Shown here in pieces: positions 44,901-53,811 of a DNA stretch of 64,000 nt. Positions within the stretch are counted from its first letter, which is position 1. The number at the start of each line of letters is the position of its first letter. The stretch comes from Paenibacillus paridis. Its GTDB lineage: Bacteria > Bacillota > Bacilli > Paenibacillales > Paenibacillaceae. Location of the stretch: contig NZ_VCIX01000084.1 of the NCBI RefSeq assembly GCF_006345825.1, positions 102,499-166,498 of the forward strand. Direction: 5' to 3'. Below the pieces are notes generated by a model that saw only the letters and a program-made list of their open reading frames with translations, was not told the origin of the DNA and did not search any database. A program made the position numbers and the translations under genes.

Positions 44901-47256
44901 GCAGAACACAGATGGCAGCTATCTAAGTATTCTATCCGCTGACAGCACGACGCTTGATGTGAATATTCAGAATCCGAACAGCGTGAGCCGCATTACGGAT
45001 AGCTATGGCAATGAAGTCGCAATGACCGTTGAAGATGGCATTGGCTTGTTAACGAAAAGAAATTCGGTATTCATAATTAGCAGTGAACCTCTAGTTATCG
45101 CAAGTGTAGTGGGCGAGGGCTCTCTGACAGCGCTGAAGAACGGCGGCTTCGAGAGAATTTCCGGCGACCCGACAGGCGGGCTAGCAGCGGTTACAATGAA
45201 TAACTGGGAGATGGGGTATAATCGCGGCGTATATGGCACGAATGCCTATGTCACCCAAACTGGCGCGTATCAAGGTCAGAATGCTGCGGAATTCAACTCA
45301 GCAGGAGCGCCCAACGGTAGAACGTTTATGTATCAGACCTTCGAAGTTACAGAGCCTGGCAGCTATGTCTTATCCGCGCGTATCAAGCAAATAAGCGGCG
45401 GGTCAGACGTGCAACCTGAACTTAACATCTGGGATGGTACAAGCGATCATCAGCTTCCTGCTGTGACGCTAACGAATGCTTACCAATCGTACGCGAATAT
45501 GATCACGGTGACGCAAGCAACTACGCTTACTGTGAATATCGGAATTTTATCCGGGAATGGCAAAGTCGTATTCGATGAAATTGTTTTCAGTTTAATTCCT
45601 GAGAATGTTGAAATCGCCATGGATAATTCGGATGAAGCAGGCGTAACCTTCACCGGAACGACATGGGAGAATACGAAGACGAATACGCAAGCCAACAAAG
45701 GGAACTTTGCGCTTAACACAAAGAAGGCAGGCGATGCCAGCGTCATCTACACGCCTTCGATTCCGCTAGACGGGATGTATGATGTATCCATCTGGCACCA
45801 TCCTGTGCTAAATGCAGCCCAAGCGCCATACACGATCCGACATGCGCTCGGGACAGATACTGTTATCGTTGACCAATCGGTTGACGGCGGGAAATGGGTG
45901 AATATTGGCAGCTACCCGTTTAATATCGGCGTGGATGGGAAAGTAACCATTACGAACAGTTTCTCTGTCGGTAATTTCATGCTGGCAGACGGCGTTAAAT
46001 TCGTAAGAACAGGTCCCATTGCCCAAGATATTGCGCCTCCAAGCATGCATGCTGATGTGACTGCACCAACGAATGATATGGTTACTGTGACGGTTACTTA
46101 TGCATCCGACGCGACGATTAAGGAATACAAGCTTGGCCTTGACGGGACTTGGGCAGCGTATAACGCACCGATATTGGTAGCCGATAATGAAACGGTATAT
46201 GCGCGGGGAAGCGATTCACTGGGGAATGTATCGCCGGTGAGCAGCTATATGGTGAGCAATATTGATCGTAGTGCCCCGACAGGCACGGTAGCTTTTGCAG
46301 CCTACACAAGTCCCGCAAACGGGAATCAACAAGCAGTTGAAGCGACATTGACGACAAACGAGCCAGTAACGCTCACGAACAATAATGGAGCCAGCAGTTA
46401 CATTTTCTACGAAAACGGCAGCTTTACATTCACGTTTGTTGACGCGGCAGGCAATCAAGGGGCGGCAACGGCTGTTGTCAGTACTATTGTTACATCAGGG
46501 GGCGGAACAGATTCAGGAAACACAGGAAGTACCGGCTCAGGCAATGGCACAACAGCTATACCCCCTGCGAAACCATCTCCTGCACCAGAAGCGAATCCTG
46601 TCGATGTTTTCAATGATAGCGTAGTGAAGTCGACGGGTCACGTTGTCGCAAGCATTGAGGCTAAAGTAAATGACGCCCTTAAAAAAGCGCCTAATGAAGG
46701 GCCTTCGGACATTCAGGGGCATTGGGCCGAGAAAACGATAGAAACTTTCGTGAAGCTTGACATTGTCAATGGTTATGCGGATGGTTCGTTTAGGCCAAAC
46801 GAAAGGATTACCCGAGCAGAGTTTGCTTCAATTATTACTCGCGTGTTTGATATTACAGGCGGTCACCATACCGATATTGTTTTACTGGATATCGATCAAC
46901 ACTGGGCGGCCCAAGCGATTGAAGCACTCGTGCAAGCGGGGGTAATCAATGGTTATAGCGATTCTACATTTAGACCGGATCAAACCATCAGCCGGGAAGA
47001 GATGGTCTTAATGATGTCGAGAATGTTGAGTATGCAAAAGGTGAAGCAAGATGGAACAGCTGCGTTCACGGATATCGATGATTCTTACGCGAAAGATGAA
47101 ATAACGGCTGCAGCCAAGGCGGGAATGCTCAGCGGAAGAACGAATGGCAAGTTCTCCCCTAAAGAATCATCCACTCGCGCAGAGGCACTGACGATGGTCT
47201 TGAATGCTTTGATTCTTAATCCACAAATCAAATCGTTACTGGAATCGTTGAATTAG
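41911..47256 (+). CDS. SLH-anchored multidomain glycoside hydrolase (clan A-like barrel)
   Basis: 1781 residues; AAGGAG suits either ATG 41911 or 41920. After a signal peptide (cleavage near VSAA) come: a golvesin/Xly-CBD-like domain (about 45-197); an Ig-like stretch; a concanavalin-like domain (about 313-490); a beta-sandwich; a TIM-barrel catalytic domain (about 670-1010); a CBM4/9-like module (about 1070-1225); a second golvesin-like domain (about 1232-1368); Ig-like repeats; a Gly/Thr/Pro linker; and three SLH repeats (about 1599 to the end). The barrel shows [13 protein letters not shown] (acid/base Glu793) and LWQGEVYP (nucleophile Glu908), the strand-4 and strand-7 glutamates of clan GH-A (GH39/GH5-like). 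The family is not certain. It should cut a polysaccharide at the cell surface and feed the transporter downstream. Confidence 0.88.
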   Translation: MFDMAQNKSRAAARKGRQVCVVWGLVALLFLTAFPANFVSAAIIEDTLASGEVGVILDDNGAGVVRTGTFTNVTESEAYNGGFVYANVNRTTPQSITFTPTIPQDGLYHFYVRKPGKNRYYQGNVPYTIHSEEGTSVVNLPTSADSKEEWVQLNAQPLAFKASGMYTIVAGGAGYTAFPPTTETGNYPIAIDGIKLIRTADLPVDQDDMDAVLAEKSKYEPNAWIGTNTSVASSVYASIVKLKAGQAANSGIQVSAAVAPTSLYLEGTANDVFLKASNITTANAVENVTLTFSKGNATTTLDVAVTIEAPLSVDYSNFTDTATWYRDFAPGIFNPNEGTIEITARIDKPYKEFGNEWDFLFRLVPAQSGPGNTLINAHIPPPGTKPAGANPIYEQPLIFTVRNGDGTKGVNTLAQPSQMNYVQGVPFNIAFSWKMGVGGYTAIYMNGVELSRTATSLPAVMEKFIPYEFMVERGAPYNITNVKISTKALTIGELETNTTAFTQAADTALIAKTTMNQPVQSNKFVTPWHTSSQYSIVKPAFRSEKEVFLANEAAVYPIMSVNYGTSTKEYTVNIQAKDPYGQVAFTTQKTVIVPADGNYHSQDLALPQLDGLIGFWYLETTISSTLSDEITYQSAISKVPNNNTLLPDGKYADYYGNHTSYSYSMLPWQKINTSIQRTWEDARAFMWFKIEPTKGHFTWDQTDGYVQRVTDANMDVMAVLGYPADWASTRVAPSEIPEEGWENDYMYRSERWVPKDIQTKDGVPGSGEDWSDYVYQTMKRYAGKVKYYEVMNEVNFHPPFTTASFSGTKEEYFLMLRIVHEQAQRVKAEYKAETGLDLELYVTTSGFGTPPTATDRQMAIDALSAPYNQYYDIYVIHGYEGTIGISDILAAYATAKQSRPQLQLWQGEVYPLGNKDQSWRIYDHVQKYTDFLAAGFDKFINMGTPEGDTYLTRHSNSPTEVFQSTAILQDFIRKIDHYIGSYTGFTGANLLPIKHYMQNTDGSYLSILSADSTTLDVNIQNPNSVSRITDSYGNEVAMTVEDGIGLLTKRNSVFIISSEPLVIASVVGEGSLTALKNGGFERISGDPTGGLAAVTMNNWEMGYNRGVYGTNAYVTQTGAYQGQNAAEFNSAGAPNGRTFMYQTFEVTEPGSYVLSARIKQISGGSDVQPELNIWDGTSDHQLPAVTLTNAYQSYANMITVTQATTLTVNIGILSGNGKVVFDEIVFSLIPENVEIAMDNSDEAGVTFTGTTWENTKTNTQANKGNFALNTKKAGDASVIYTPSIPLDGMYDVSIWHHPVLNAAQAPYTIRHALGTDTVIVDQSVDGGKWVNIGSYPFNIGVDGKVTITNSFSVGNFMLADGVKFVRTGPIAQDIAPPSMHADVTAPTNDMVTVTVTYASDATIKEYKLGLDGTWAAYNAPILVADNETVYARGSDSLGNVSPVSSYMVSNIDRSAPTGTVAFAAYTSPANGNQQAVEATLTTNEPVTLTNNNGASSYIFYENGSFTFTFVDAAGNQGAATAVVSTIVTSGGGTDSGNTGSTGSGNGTTAIPPAKPSPAPEANPVDVFNDSVVKSTGHVVASIEAKVNDALKKAPNEGPSDIQGHWAEKTIETFVKLDIVNGYADGSFRPNERITRAEFASIITRVFDITGGHHTDIVLLDIDQHWAAQAIEALVQAGVINGYSDSTFRPDQTISREEMVLMMSRMLSMQKVKQDGTAAFTDIDDSYAKDEITAAAKAGMLSGRTNGKFSPKESSTRAEALTMVLNALILNPQIKSLLESLN

Positions 47257-47291
47257 CGGTGCAAGTAATAAAGCGCCTAGTACCGCTTTTG

Positions 47292-47305
47292 TGTAACCGC
47301 TTGCA
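47292..47305 (+). promoter_or_regulatory. Candidate cre box upstream of cluster C transporter
   Basis: TGTAACCGCTTGCA matches 13 of 14 cre positions. It lies 131 bases ahead of the permease start. A TACAAT hexamer follows at 47369-47374 with no good -35, as for an activator-dependent promoter. Confidence 0.5.
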
Positions 47306-47422
47306 AAGTGCGTAATAACGCCCACCTAACCGTAACCCTGTCCCGTTTCCGTTCTTCTGCAGAACTCTTACAATAACATTAGGAAGTAGATAACGGACAT
47401 ACGAAGGAGGGGATGTTGCGGT

Positions 47423-48379
47423 ATGCAAAGGATGGAGAAAGCAGAGTTAACACAGAAGAGAGCGCATCCCGCGCGCGCGCGGTGGCTGCTGGACCTGAAG
47501 AGAGATTATGTGCTGTACCTGTTGTTGCTTCCAGGTCTGGCCGCGTTGCTGCTCTTCAAATATTTGCCGATGTACGGCGTGGTGATCGCCTTCAAGGACT
47601 TTAATCTGATCAGCGGCGTATGGGGGAGCCCGTGGGCGGGGCTTAAACATTTTGAGGAATTGTTCCGGGCTCCCAAATTCTACAGCGTGCTGGAGAATAC
47701 ATTGCTCATCAATTTCTACAAGCTGGTCTTTCAATTCCCGCTGCCTATTCTGCTGGCGCTTATGATTAATGAAGTGAGGAACCTAATGTTCAAGCGGTTT
47801 GCGCAGACGATCACCTACTTGCCGCATTTCTTGTCGTGGGTCATCATTAGCGCGGTGTTCATTAATGTGCTGTCGCCGCAAACGGGTATTCTCAAAGATG
47901 TATTCGCTTTCTTTGGCATGAGCCATGTGATGATGATTGCGGACGAACGATTTTTCCGGGGAGTGCTTGTCGCTTCGTCGGCCTGGAAGGAAACCGGATG
48001 GTCCTCCATTATTTATCTATCGGCGATTCTGGCCGTTGATCCGCAGCTGTTCGAGGCTGCCAAGATCGACGGAGCGGGCAAGCTGAGACAAATTTGGCAT
48101 ATCACCTTGCCGGGCATTCGCAGTGTCATTGTCTTCATTATTATGCTGCGCATCGGTACGGCGCTTGGCAACGATCTGGAGCAGGTACTTATGTTATATA
48201 GTCCGTTCGTGTACAGCGTAGGCGATGTAATTGGAACGTACGTTTACCGGATTGGGCTTGGCCAGATGAAATACAGCTTCACGACGGCGATTGGTCTCTT
48301 CCAATCCTTGATTGGGATGGCTTTAATCTTCGGCGCCAACACGCTAAGCAAGAAATTCGGCGAGAGAAGCTTATGGTAG
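47423..48379 (+). CDS. CUT1 ABC permease, LplB-like (cluster C)
   Basis: 318 residues, ATG 47423 with AAGGAGGG 11 bases upstream. Six membrane segments (YVLYLLLLPGLAALLLFKYL; GVVIAFKDFNL). EAA loop LFEAAKIDGAGKLRQ then ITLPGIRSV. A long GCGCGCGCGCG run in the DNA at 47470-47481 encodes HPARAR. It pairs with the permease 13 bases downstream. Confidence 0.92.
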   Translation: MQRMEKAELTQKRAHPARARWLLDLKRDYVLYLLLLPGLAALLLFKYLPMYGVVIAFKDFNLISGVWGSPWAGLKHFEELFRAPKFYSVLENTLLINFYKLVFQFPLPILLALMINEVRNLMFKRFAQTITYLPHFLSWVIISAVFINVLSPQTGILKDVFAFFGMSHVMMIADERFFRGVLVASSAWKETGWSSIIYLSAILAVDPQLFEAAKIDGAGKLRQIWHITLPGIRSVIVFIIMLRIGTALGNDLEQVLMLYSPFVYSVGDVIGTYVYRIGLGQMKYSFTTAIGLFQSLIGMALIFGANTLSKKFGERSLW

Positions 48380-48392
48380 GGGAGGCTGTATA

Positions 48393-49271
48393 ATGAACAC
48401 CAAGCTGCAATCCAAAGGAGAAACGGCGTTCTCCATCACGAACTACATTCTGTTGCTGCTCGTCATTCTGATCTGTCTCATTCCCGTCGTGAATCTTGTA
48501 GCCAAGTCGTTCAGCGATGAAGCGAGCATACTGGCAGGAGACGTGTTCCTGTGGCCGATCAACTTCAATGTAGACGCGTATGATGTCGTGTTGAACAGCC
48601 AGAGATTTCTGGTATCCTTTCAAAATTCGATTATCATTACAGTGACGGGCACGATTCTCAACGTGCTGCTGACGATCTTCACCGGCTATGCCTTGTCCCG
48701 TTCAAGACTGCGGGGAGCCAAGGCCATTATGATGCTTTACGTATTCACCATGCTCTTCAGCGCGGGTATTATTCCTACGTATCTGATTATAAAAGAACTC
48801 GGTTTGTTGAATTCTTTATGGGCGCTTATTCTGCCATCGCTAGTTAGTCCTTTCAACATGATCATTGTACGCCTGTATTTCTACGGCATACCTGATAGCC
48901 TGGAGGAATCTGCGAAGATGGATGGCGCGGGCAACCTGCGCATTTTGTTCCAGATTATGATCCCGCTCGCTTATCCGGTTATCGCTACGATAGCGCTCTT
49001 CTGCGCGGTCGAATATTGGAACAGCTACTTCGATGCGTTAATGTACATTAACGACAGCGGACGTTTGCCTCTGCAAGTGTTTCTGAGAGAGATGCTGATG
49101 AGCGTGTCGGATGCGACGAGCAATATCGATATGCTGTCGAGCGCCGATGTGCCGCAGGAAGCGATACGCGGGGCAACAGTTGTAGCGGCTACGCTGCCGA
49201 TCGTGATCGTCTATCCTTTCTTGCAGCGTTTTTTCGTCAAAGGTATGGTGCTTGGCGCCGTAAAAGGCTGA
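48393..49271 (+). CDS. CUT1 ABC permease, YtcP-like (cluster C)
   Basis: 292 residues; six membrane segments; EAA-like loop LEESAKMDGAGNLRILFQI then MIPLAYPV; C-terminal RFFVKGMVLGAVKG typical of YtcP subunits. GGGGAGG precedes the ATG. Confidence 0.92.
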   Translation: MNTKLQSKGETAFSITNYILLLLVILICLIPVVNLVAKSFSDEASILAGDVFLWPINFNVDAYDVVLNSQRFLVSFQNSIIITVTGTILNVLLTIFTGYALSRSRLRGAKAIMMLYVFTMLFSAGIIPTYLIIKELGLLNSLWALILPSLVSPFNMIIVRLYFYGIPDSLEESAKMDGAGNLRILFQIMIPLAYPVIATIALFCAVEYWNSYFDALMYINDSGRLPLQVFLREMLMSVSDATSNIDMLSSADVPQEAIRGATVVAATLPIVIVYPFLQRFFVKGMVLGAVKG

Positions 49272-49307
49272 CAATAGCAAACAAACATATTATGGGAGGT
49301 CAATTGG

Positions 49308-50837
49308 ATGGGTATGAACAGAAAAACAAAAAAAGCGGGTATTGTCCTGCTTGTCCTGTTGCTGGCAGTAGGTGTGCTCGCGGCTTGCGGCAATACAAAC
49401 AATGCTGGCAATGGCAAGGGAGCGGGCGCAACAGCGGATCCAACAACGGCGGCGACGGATGCGCCGAAGGAGAAGGTGACGCTGCGCATTCTCGGTGAGA
49501 ACAACGTGGAGGAATTTCCTGCCGGTACCGATGTGAACAACAATGTCATCATTAATGAGCTCCGCGAGCGGACCGGATACGATATTCAATGGGAGCTGCT
49601 GCCGAAGGACCCAGAAGTGGCTAGGCAGAAGCTGAACGTGCTTATGGCCTCTGGCGACACGCCTGATCTGATTATCATGAATGACAAGGCGGTCTTCGGC
49701 AACTTCGTGCAGCAAGGTTTGCTGACGCCGCTGAACGATCTGCTTGAATCCGACGGCCCCGATATCAAAGGTACATTGTCGGAGGATCAATGGAAGTCGG
49801 CTTCCTTCGACGACCAAATTTTCGCGGTCCGTACGGTCAATTTCTCCAGTGCGATCAACGGGCTGCTCGCAAGGAAAGATCTGCTTGCGGCCGCCGGAGT
49901 TGGCGAGATCAAGACGCAAGAAGAATTTTATCAAGCGCTTAAGGCGTTGAAGGCGAAGGACCCGTCGATCATTCCGTACGCAGCCAACCTGGCGCAAGGC
50001 TTAACCTCGCTGGATGCTATCGCAAGCATGTTCTATCCGCCGGTTGATTATGTCCAGCAGGACGGCAAGGTTGTGTATACGCCGCTATTGCCTGCTGCAA
50101 AGGAGTTCCTGGCCTTCGCGAATAAACTGTATGCGGAAGGGCTAATCGATCCGGAAGCGATCGTATCGAAATCCGAGAATTTGAAGGAAAAGCTGGTTAG
50201 CGGCCAAGCGGCCATGAGTACGTTAGGCTGGTACGAAGAGCCATCGATAAGCAAAGCTTTGGCGGAGAAGAAGCCGGGAGCAGAGATGGTGTTTATGGCG
50301 CCGCCGGTTGGCGACAACGGAGCTGCCGGTTTCTCACGCAACTCCACAACGGCCAAATACTTTATGATTCCGAAGGCGAGCAAGCATGCCCGGGAAGCGG
50401 TGCAATTCCTGAACAGTGTGGCGAATGACGAAATCATCAATATGATCTCATTTGGCATCAATGGCACGCATTACGAAACGAAGGACGGCAAGATCGCCGC
50501 GCTTCCAGAGCAGGAAAATATCCGTTACCGCGTATATTACAATATGTTCGACACGGTTGAGCTTGGTTTGCAGCGACTTGAGCAGAAGGGATTCGCGCCT
50601 TACTTCGAGGCTGTCGATAAAACGGCGAAATACGAAAACGTGGTAAACCTTGTACCTCCGGTCGAATTGGTCGACAAGACGAACCAGGAGCTGATTGATC
50701 TGCGCAACGAATATTTCCTGAAAATAATTACAGGAGCACTGCCTTTGTCTGCTTATGACGAATATGTGGCCAAATTCAAGCAGCTTGGCGGCGAAGCGGT
50801 TATTGAAGCACTGAACGCTGCGTATAACGGCACCTAA
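49308..50837 (+). CDS. LplA-type substrate-binding lipoprotein (cluster C)
   Basis: 509 residues. Lipobox LAAC with Cys27, a Gly/Asn/Thr linker, then a large solute-binding fold (VTLRILGENNVEEFP; LNVLMASGDTPDLIIMND; SVANDEIINMISFGING). GGGAGG lies 10 bases before the ATG. It is the last gene of the cluster, ended by a very stable bidirectional hairpin. The presumed ligand is a product of the SLH-anchored hydrolase; its identity is unknown. Confidence 0.92.
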   Translation: MGMNRKTKKAGIVLLVLLLAVGVLAACGNTNNAGNGKGAGATADPTTAATDAPKEKVTLRILGENNVEEFPAGTDVNNNVIINELRERTGYDIQWELLPKDPEVARQKLNVLMASGDTPDLIIMNDKAVFGNFVQQGLLTPLNDLLESDGPDIKGTLSEDQWKSASFDDQIFAVRTVNFSSAINGLLARKDLLAAAGVGEIKTQEEFYQALKALKAKDPSIIPYAANLAQGLTSLDAIASMFYPPVDYVQQDGKVVYTPLLPAAKEFLAFANKLYAEGLIDPEAIVSKSENLKEKLVSGQAAMSTLGWYEEPSISKALAEKKPGAEMVFMAPPVGDNGAAGFSRNSTTAKYFMIPKASKHAREAVQFLNSVANDEIINMISFGINGTHYETKDGKIAALPEQENIRYRVYYNMFDTVELGLQRLEQKGFAPYFEAVDKTAKYENVVNLVPPVELVDKTNQELIDLRNEYFLKIITGALPLSAYDEYVAKFKQLGGEAVIEALNAAYNGT

Positions 50838-50840
50838 ATG

Positions 50841-50893
50841 CATGAAACGAAACGGTATCCTGCAATTCGCAGGATACCGTTTCGTCTTTCATG
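50841..50893. terminator. Bidirectional terminator between cluster C and P-type ATPase
   Basis: Perfect 16-bp stem (50848-50863 with 50869-50884, loop AATTC), extended to 50841 and 50893 by CATGAAA/TTTCATG after a two-base bulge. The genes converge here. Confidence 0.9.
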
Positions 50894-50902
50894 CGGCAAT
50901 AT

Positions 50903-53053
50903 TTAGTTCCTACTTAATCCTGTCCGTTTCTTCCCTTCGATTAAGATCGTCAAGCTCACAAGCGTAACGAATATCGTTGCTCCCATATCGGAGAGAATGG
51001 CAATCCACAGCGTAAGCCAGCCAGGAATGGTGAGCAGCAGAGCAATGACCTTTAGACCGAGTGAGACAATGATGTTAAAGCGGATAACCCGATTCACTCT
51101 TTTGGCGATGGAGATCGCTTCAGGAAGCTTGCCCAAATGATCCTGCATAAGCACGATATCCGCCGTCTCGATCGCGCTGTCCGTTCCTTTGCCCATCGCA
51201 ATGCCGAGCTGCGCGGAGGCAAGGGCAGGCGCATCGTTAATACCGTCTCCGATCATGGCGACCGTATGGCTTGCGGATAGCTCCTTGATCCGCTTTACTT
51301 TATCCTCTGGCAGTAGGCCTCCATAAAAATCAGATACGCCGACGGCAGAAGCTACCTTCTCTGCTGTTTTCTGATGATCGCCAGTCAGCATGACGGTGCT
51401 CTTGATGCCAAGCCTGTGCAAGTCTGCGATAACAGACCGGCTTTCCTCGCGTATTTCATCAGCGATGCCGAACATGCCCAGCACCTGCTGCTCATCGGCA
51501 ACGAGAACTAACGTTAACCCCTCTTCCTTCAGTTCATCAATCCGTTTCTGAATAAGCCCCGGTATTTGGATATGGGCAATACTTTGTTCATTACCGAGCC
51601 AATAGGAATGACCATTGACTTTGGCCTTGATTCCCCGCCCGGTTAGCGTTTGGATCTCATCCGGATTAGGCGCGATTACGCGGCGGCGTTCCACTTCTTT
51701 CATTATCGCTTTCGCTAGCGGATGGGAAGAGGATTTTTCGATGGCACCAGCTGCTTGGAAGAATCGCTTTTCGTCATAAATTTCCATTTGGGCGACATGG
51801 GGCTCACCCTTCGTAAGCGTTCCTGTTTTGTCAAACGCCAGCACGTCGATCTTGCCTAGCTGCTCAAGGAACACGCCGCCTTTGACGAGTACGCCGTTGC
51901 GGGCGTTGCGGGTAATGCCTGAGACGATGGCAATCGGAGAAGAAAGAATGAGCGCGCAAGGGCAACCGACAATCAATACGGACAACCCTTGATAGAACCA
52001 CGACTTCCAGTCTCCTTGGAGGAGGAGGGGAGGAATAATCATAACAAGTGCGGCAACAATCATAATGAGCGGCGTATAATATTTTGCGAACTTATTGATA
52101 AAGAGCTCCGTGGGCGTTTTGGTTTCCTGCGCTTCCTGAACCAGATGCAAAATCTTAGCCAGAGACGAATCCTTATAGGCTTTGTCTATTCGTACAATGA
52201 GAAGGCCCTCGTTGTTGATGCTGCCGCCGAATACGGGTTCGCCGGATTCTTTCTCTACGGGAAGAGACTCGCCGGTAATCGCTGCTTCGTTGACGGAGCT
52301 TCTGCCCTCGGATACCGTACCGTCGGAGGGGATTTTTTCGCCAGGTTTTATTTTGACAAAGTCGCCGATTTGAAGTGTGGAGATGGGTACGACAGTCTCC
52401 TGTCCGTTCTCCCACTTTAAGGCTTCCTTAGGTGCAACTTGCAATAAGGTTTCCATGGAACGACGGGCCTTCTCCATGCCGTAGCCTTCCAGCAATTCAT
52501 TGAGTCCAAACAATATAGCGACTAGCGTGGCTTCCTTCCACTCCCCTATAGCGACTGCTCCGACCAAGGCAATGGTCATAAGCGTATCAATATTAAACTT
52601 TAGCCGGAAAAGGTTTTTAAGTCCCCTTAGAAACGTGGTGTACCCGCTAATAACGGTGGCAGTTAAATAAAGGAGAATAACCGCTTGCTTGTCGAGCAAG
52701 CCATCGAGCAGCAAGGCCGCTGCATAGATAACGCCAGATACAATGAGTAGGTTAAGCGTCTTCGAGTTGCTGCCTTCATGGCTGTGAGCATGGCCTTCAT
52801 GACTATGGCTGTGTCCATGATTATGGTCATGATATTCAACAGCGGTATTTGACTCTGCTCCCGACTCGATATAGGCATTGTCGGACTTTAATATTTTTTC
52901 CACGTCATTCATGGAAATTTGGGGATCTACCGTTAATTTACCGGAATTATAGCTAAGTTTAGCATCTGAGCCATGCTCAAGCTGCTTGATTTCTTCCTCC
53001 ATCCGCAAGGCGCAGCCGCCGCAGGAGAGTCCTTTGATGCGATATTCGTTCAT
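50903..53053 (-). CDS. Heavy-metal P1B-type ATPase (Zn/Cd/Pb exporter, CadA/ZntA-like)
   Basis: 716 residues from ATG 53053, which has a GGTGG site; the upstream start at 53095 lies inside the promoter/operator. The N-terminal metal-binding domain has CGGC (Cys11, Cys14), and a His-rich stretch follows (HDHNHGHSHSHEGHAHSH, residues about 77-94). Eight membrane helices; CPC at 364-366; phosphorylated Asp408 in DKTGT; GDGINDAPALA in the hinge. CPC with a late Asp/Gly helix fits the Zn/Cd/Pb group better than Cu. It exports toxic metal from the cytosol and is divergent from a CadC/SmtB-like repressor. Confidence 0.93.
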   Translation of the reverse strand: MNEYRIKGLSCGGCALRMEEEIKQLEHGSDAKLSYNSGKLTVDPQISMNDVEKILKSDNAYIESGAESNTAVEYHDHNHGHSHSHEGHAHSHEGSNSKTLNLLIVSGVIYAAALLLDGLLDKQAVILLYLTATVISGYTTFLRGLKNLFRLKFNIDTLMTIALVGAVAIGEWKEATLVAILFGLNELLEGYGMEKARRSMETLLQVAPKEALKWENGQETVVPISTLQIGDFVKIKPGEKIPSDGTVSEGRSSVNEAAITGESLPVEKESGEPVFGGSINNEGLLIVRIDKAYKDSSLAKILHLVQEAQETKTPTELFINKFAKYYTPLIMIVAALVMIIPPLLLQGDWKSWFYQGLSVLIVGCPCALILSSPIAIVSGITRNARNGVLVKGGVFLEQLGKIDVLAFDKTGTLTKGEPHVAQMEIYDEKRFFQAAGAIEKSSSHPLAKAIMKEVERRRVIAPNPDEIQTLTGRGIKAKVNGHSYWLGNEQSIAHIQIPGLIQKRIDELKEEGLTLVLVADEQQVLGMFGIADEIREESRSVIADLHRLGIKSTVMLTGDHQKTAEKVASAVGVSDFYGGLLPEDKVKRIKELSASHTVAMIGDGINDAPALASAQLGIAMGKGTDSAIETADIVLMQDHLGKLPEAISIAKRVNRVIRFNIIVSLGLKVIALLLTIPGWLTLWIAILSDMGATIFVTLVSLTILIEGKKRTGLSRN

Positions 53054-53090
53054 ACGTAAGCCACCTTTCAAAACAATACATGAACACTTG

Positions 53091-53124
53091 ATCATATGAT
53101 ATGCGATTCCACATTTTATGTCAA
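53091..53124 (-). promoter_or_regulatory. P-type ATPase promoter with overlapping operator dyad
   Basis: On the minus strand, TTGACA (53119-53124), a 17-base spacer and TATCAT (53096-53101). The palindrome ATCATATGAT at 53091-53100 overlaps the -10 and is the likely binding site of the ArsR-type repressor. Confidence 0.72.
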
Positions 53125-53265
53125 ACTTAGATTCTCCAATTGGGCAGGAAAAGATGAGGGGGCCTATTGAACAGATGGATAAGCGAAACTGCAGGTAAGC
53201 GCGCTCCTTTAAACGTAATGTTTCTGATATAATGATGAAAAAGAACAGAAAAGCGGTGAGAAGGC

Positions 53266-53634
53266 ATGAGTAATCAGATGATGGAGGAGCAGTGCGCAGA
53301 CAGCTGCCAGGGTACCGAAATGAATCCGGACAAGCTGACCGAAGCGAGGCTTCATGATCCTACCGCTAACGATTTGGCGGAATTGTTCAAGGCGCTAGGC
53401 GATCCTACTAGGGTGAAAATGATTCATGCTTTGCTGCATAGCGAGCTTTGTGTCCATGATTTATGTATGGTATTAGGCATGGCTCAGTCCGCGGTGTCCC
53501 ATCAGCTCCGATATTTGCGCAATGTGAGGATGGTCAAGCGGCGCAAAGAGGGAAAGACCGTCTTTTATTCCATTGACGATGATCATGTGAAAGAAATTTT
53601 CCTGCAAACCTTAAAGCATTTGGAGCATGGATAA
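53266..53634 (+). CDS. ArsR/SmtB family metal-sensing repressor (CadC-like)
   Basis: 122 residues. Winged helix with LFKALGDPTRVKMI and recognition helix AQSAVSHQLRYLR. Candidate metal ligands at two known sites: N-terminal Cys10 and Cys14 with Cys62 in ELCVHDL (the alpha-3N site of CadC), and Asp105, His107, His118 and His121 near the C-terminus (the alpha-5 site). CadC and SmtB repress an exporter gene until Zn, Cd or Pb binds. TATAAT at 53228-53233 lies ahead, with a weak -35. Divergent from the ATPase it presumably controls. Confidence 0.92.
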   Translation: MSNQMMEEQCADSCQGTEMNPDKLTEARLHDPTANDLAELFKALGDPTRVKMIHALLHSELCVHDLCMVLGMAQSAVSHQLRYLRNVRMVKRRKEGKTVFYSIDDDHVKEIFLQTLKHLEHG

Positions 53635-53652
53635 TCTGATATGAACAAAAAG

Positions 53653-53682
53653 ACGAATTCCGACTCGGGATTCGTTTTTTTT
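53653..53682 (+). terminator. Terminator of the ArsR-type gene
   Basis: 10-bp stem with one G-T pair (ACGAATTCCG / CGGGATTCGT, loop ACT) followed by eight Ts. Confidence 0.9.
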
Positions 53683-53729
53683 GGAGAATTTGGATGCTAT
53701 GCTCGATTACGGCAAGGCTTGTAAACCGA

Positions 53730-53758
53730 TTGTAAGGTTTATCCTTCTCATGCATAAT
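53730..53758 (+). promoter_or_regulatory. Promoter of cluster D RR-HK operon
   Basis: TTGTAA 53730-53735, 17-base spacer, CATAAT 53753-53758. A TAAACC/GGTTTA inverted repeat (53722-53727 with 53736-53741) brackets the -35 and may be an operator. Confidence 0.55.
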
Positions 53759-53811
53759 GAGTGTAAGTGTTCATGATAATCAACGCATTCCAACAGACTG
53801 GAGAGGCTTTG

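Noticed and set aside
53053..53095. Upstream ATG start for the P-type ATPase (14 extra residues)
   Set aside because: The extra codons overlap the operator next to the -10 hexamer of the gene's own promoter, and the added sequence does not belong to the metal-binding domain.
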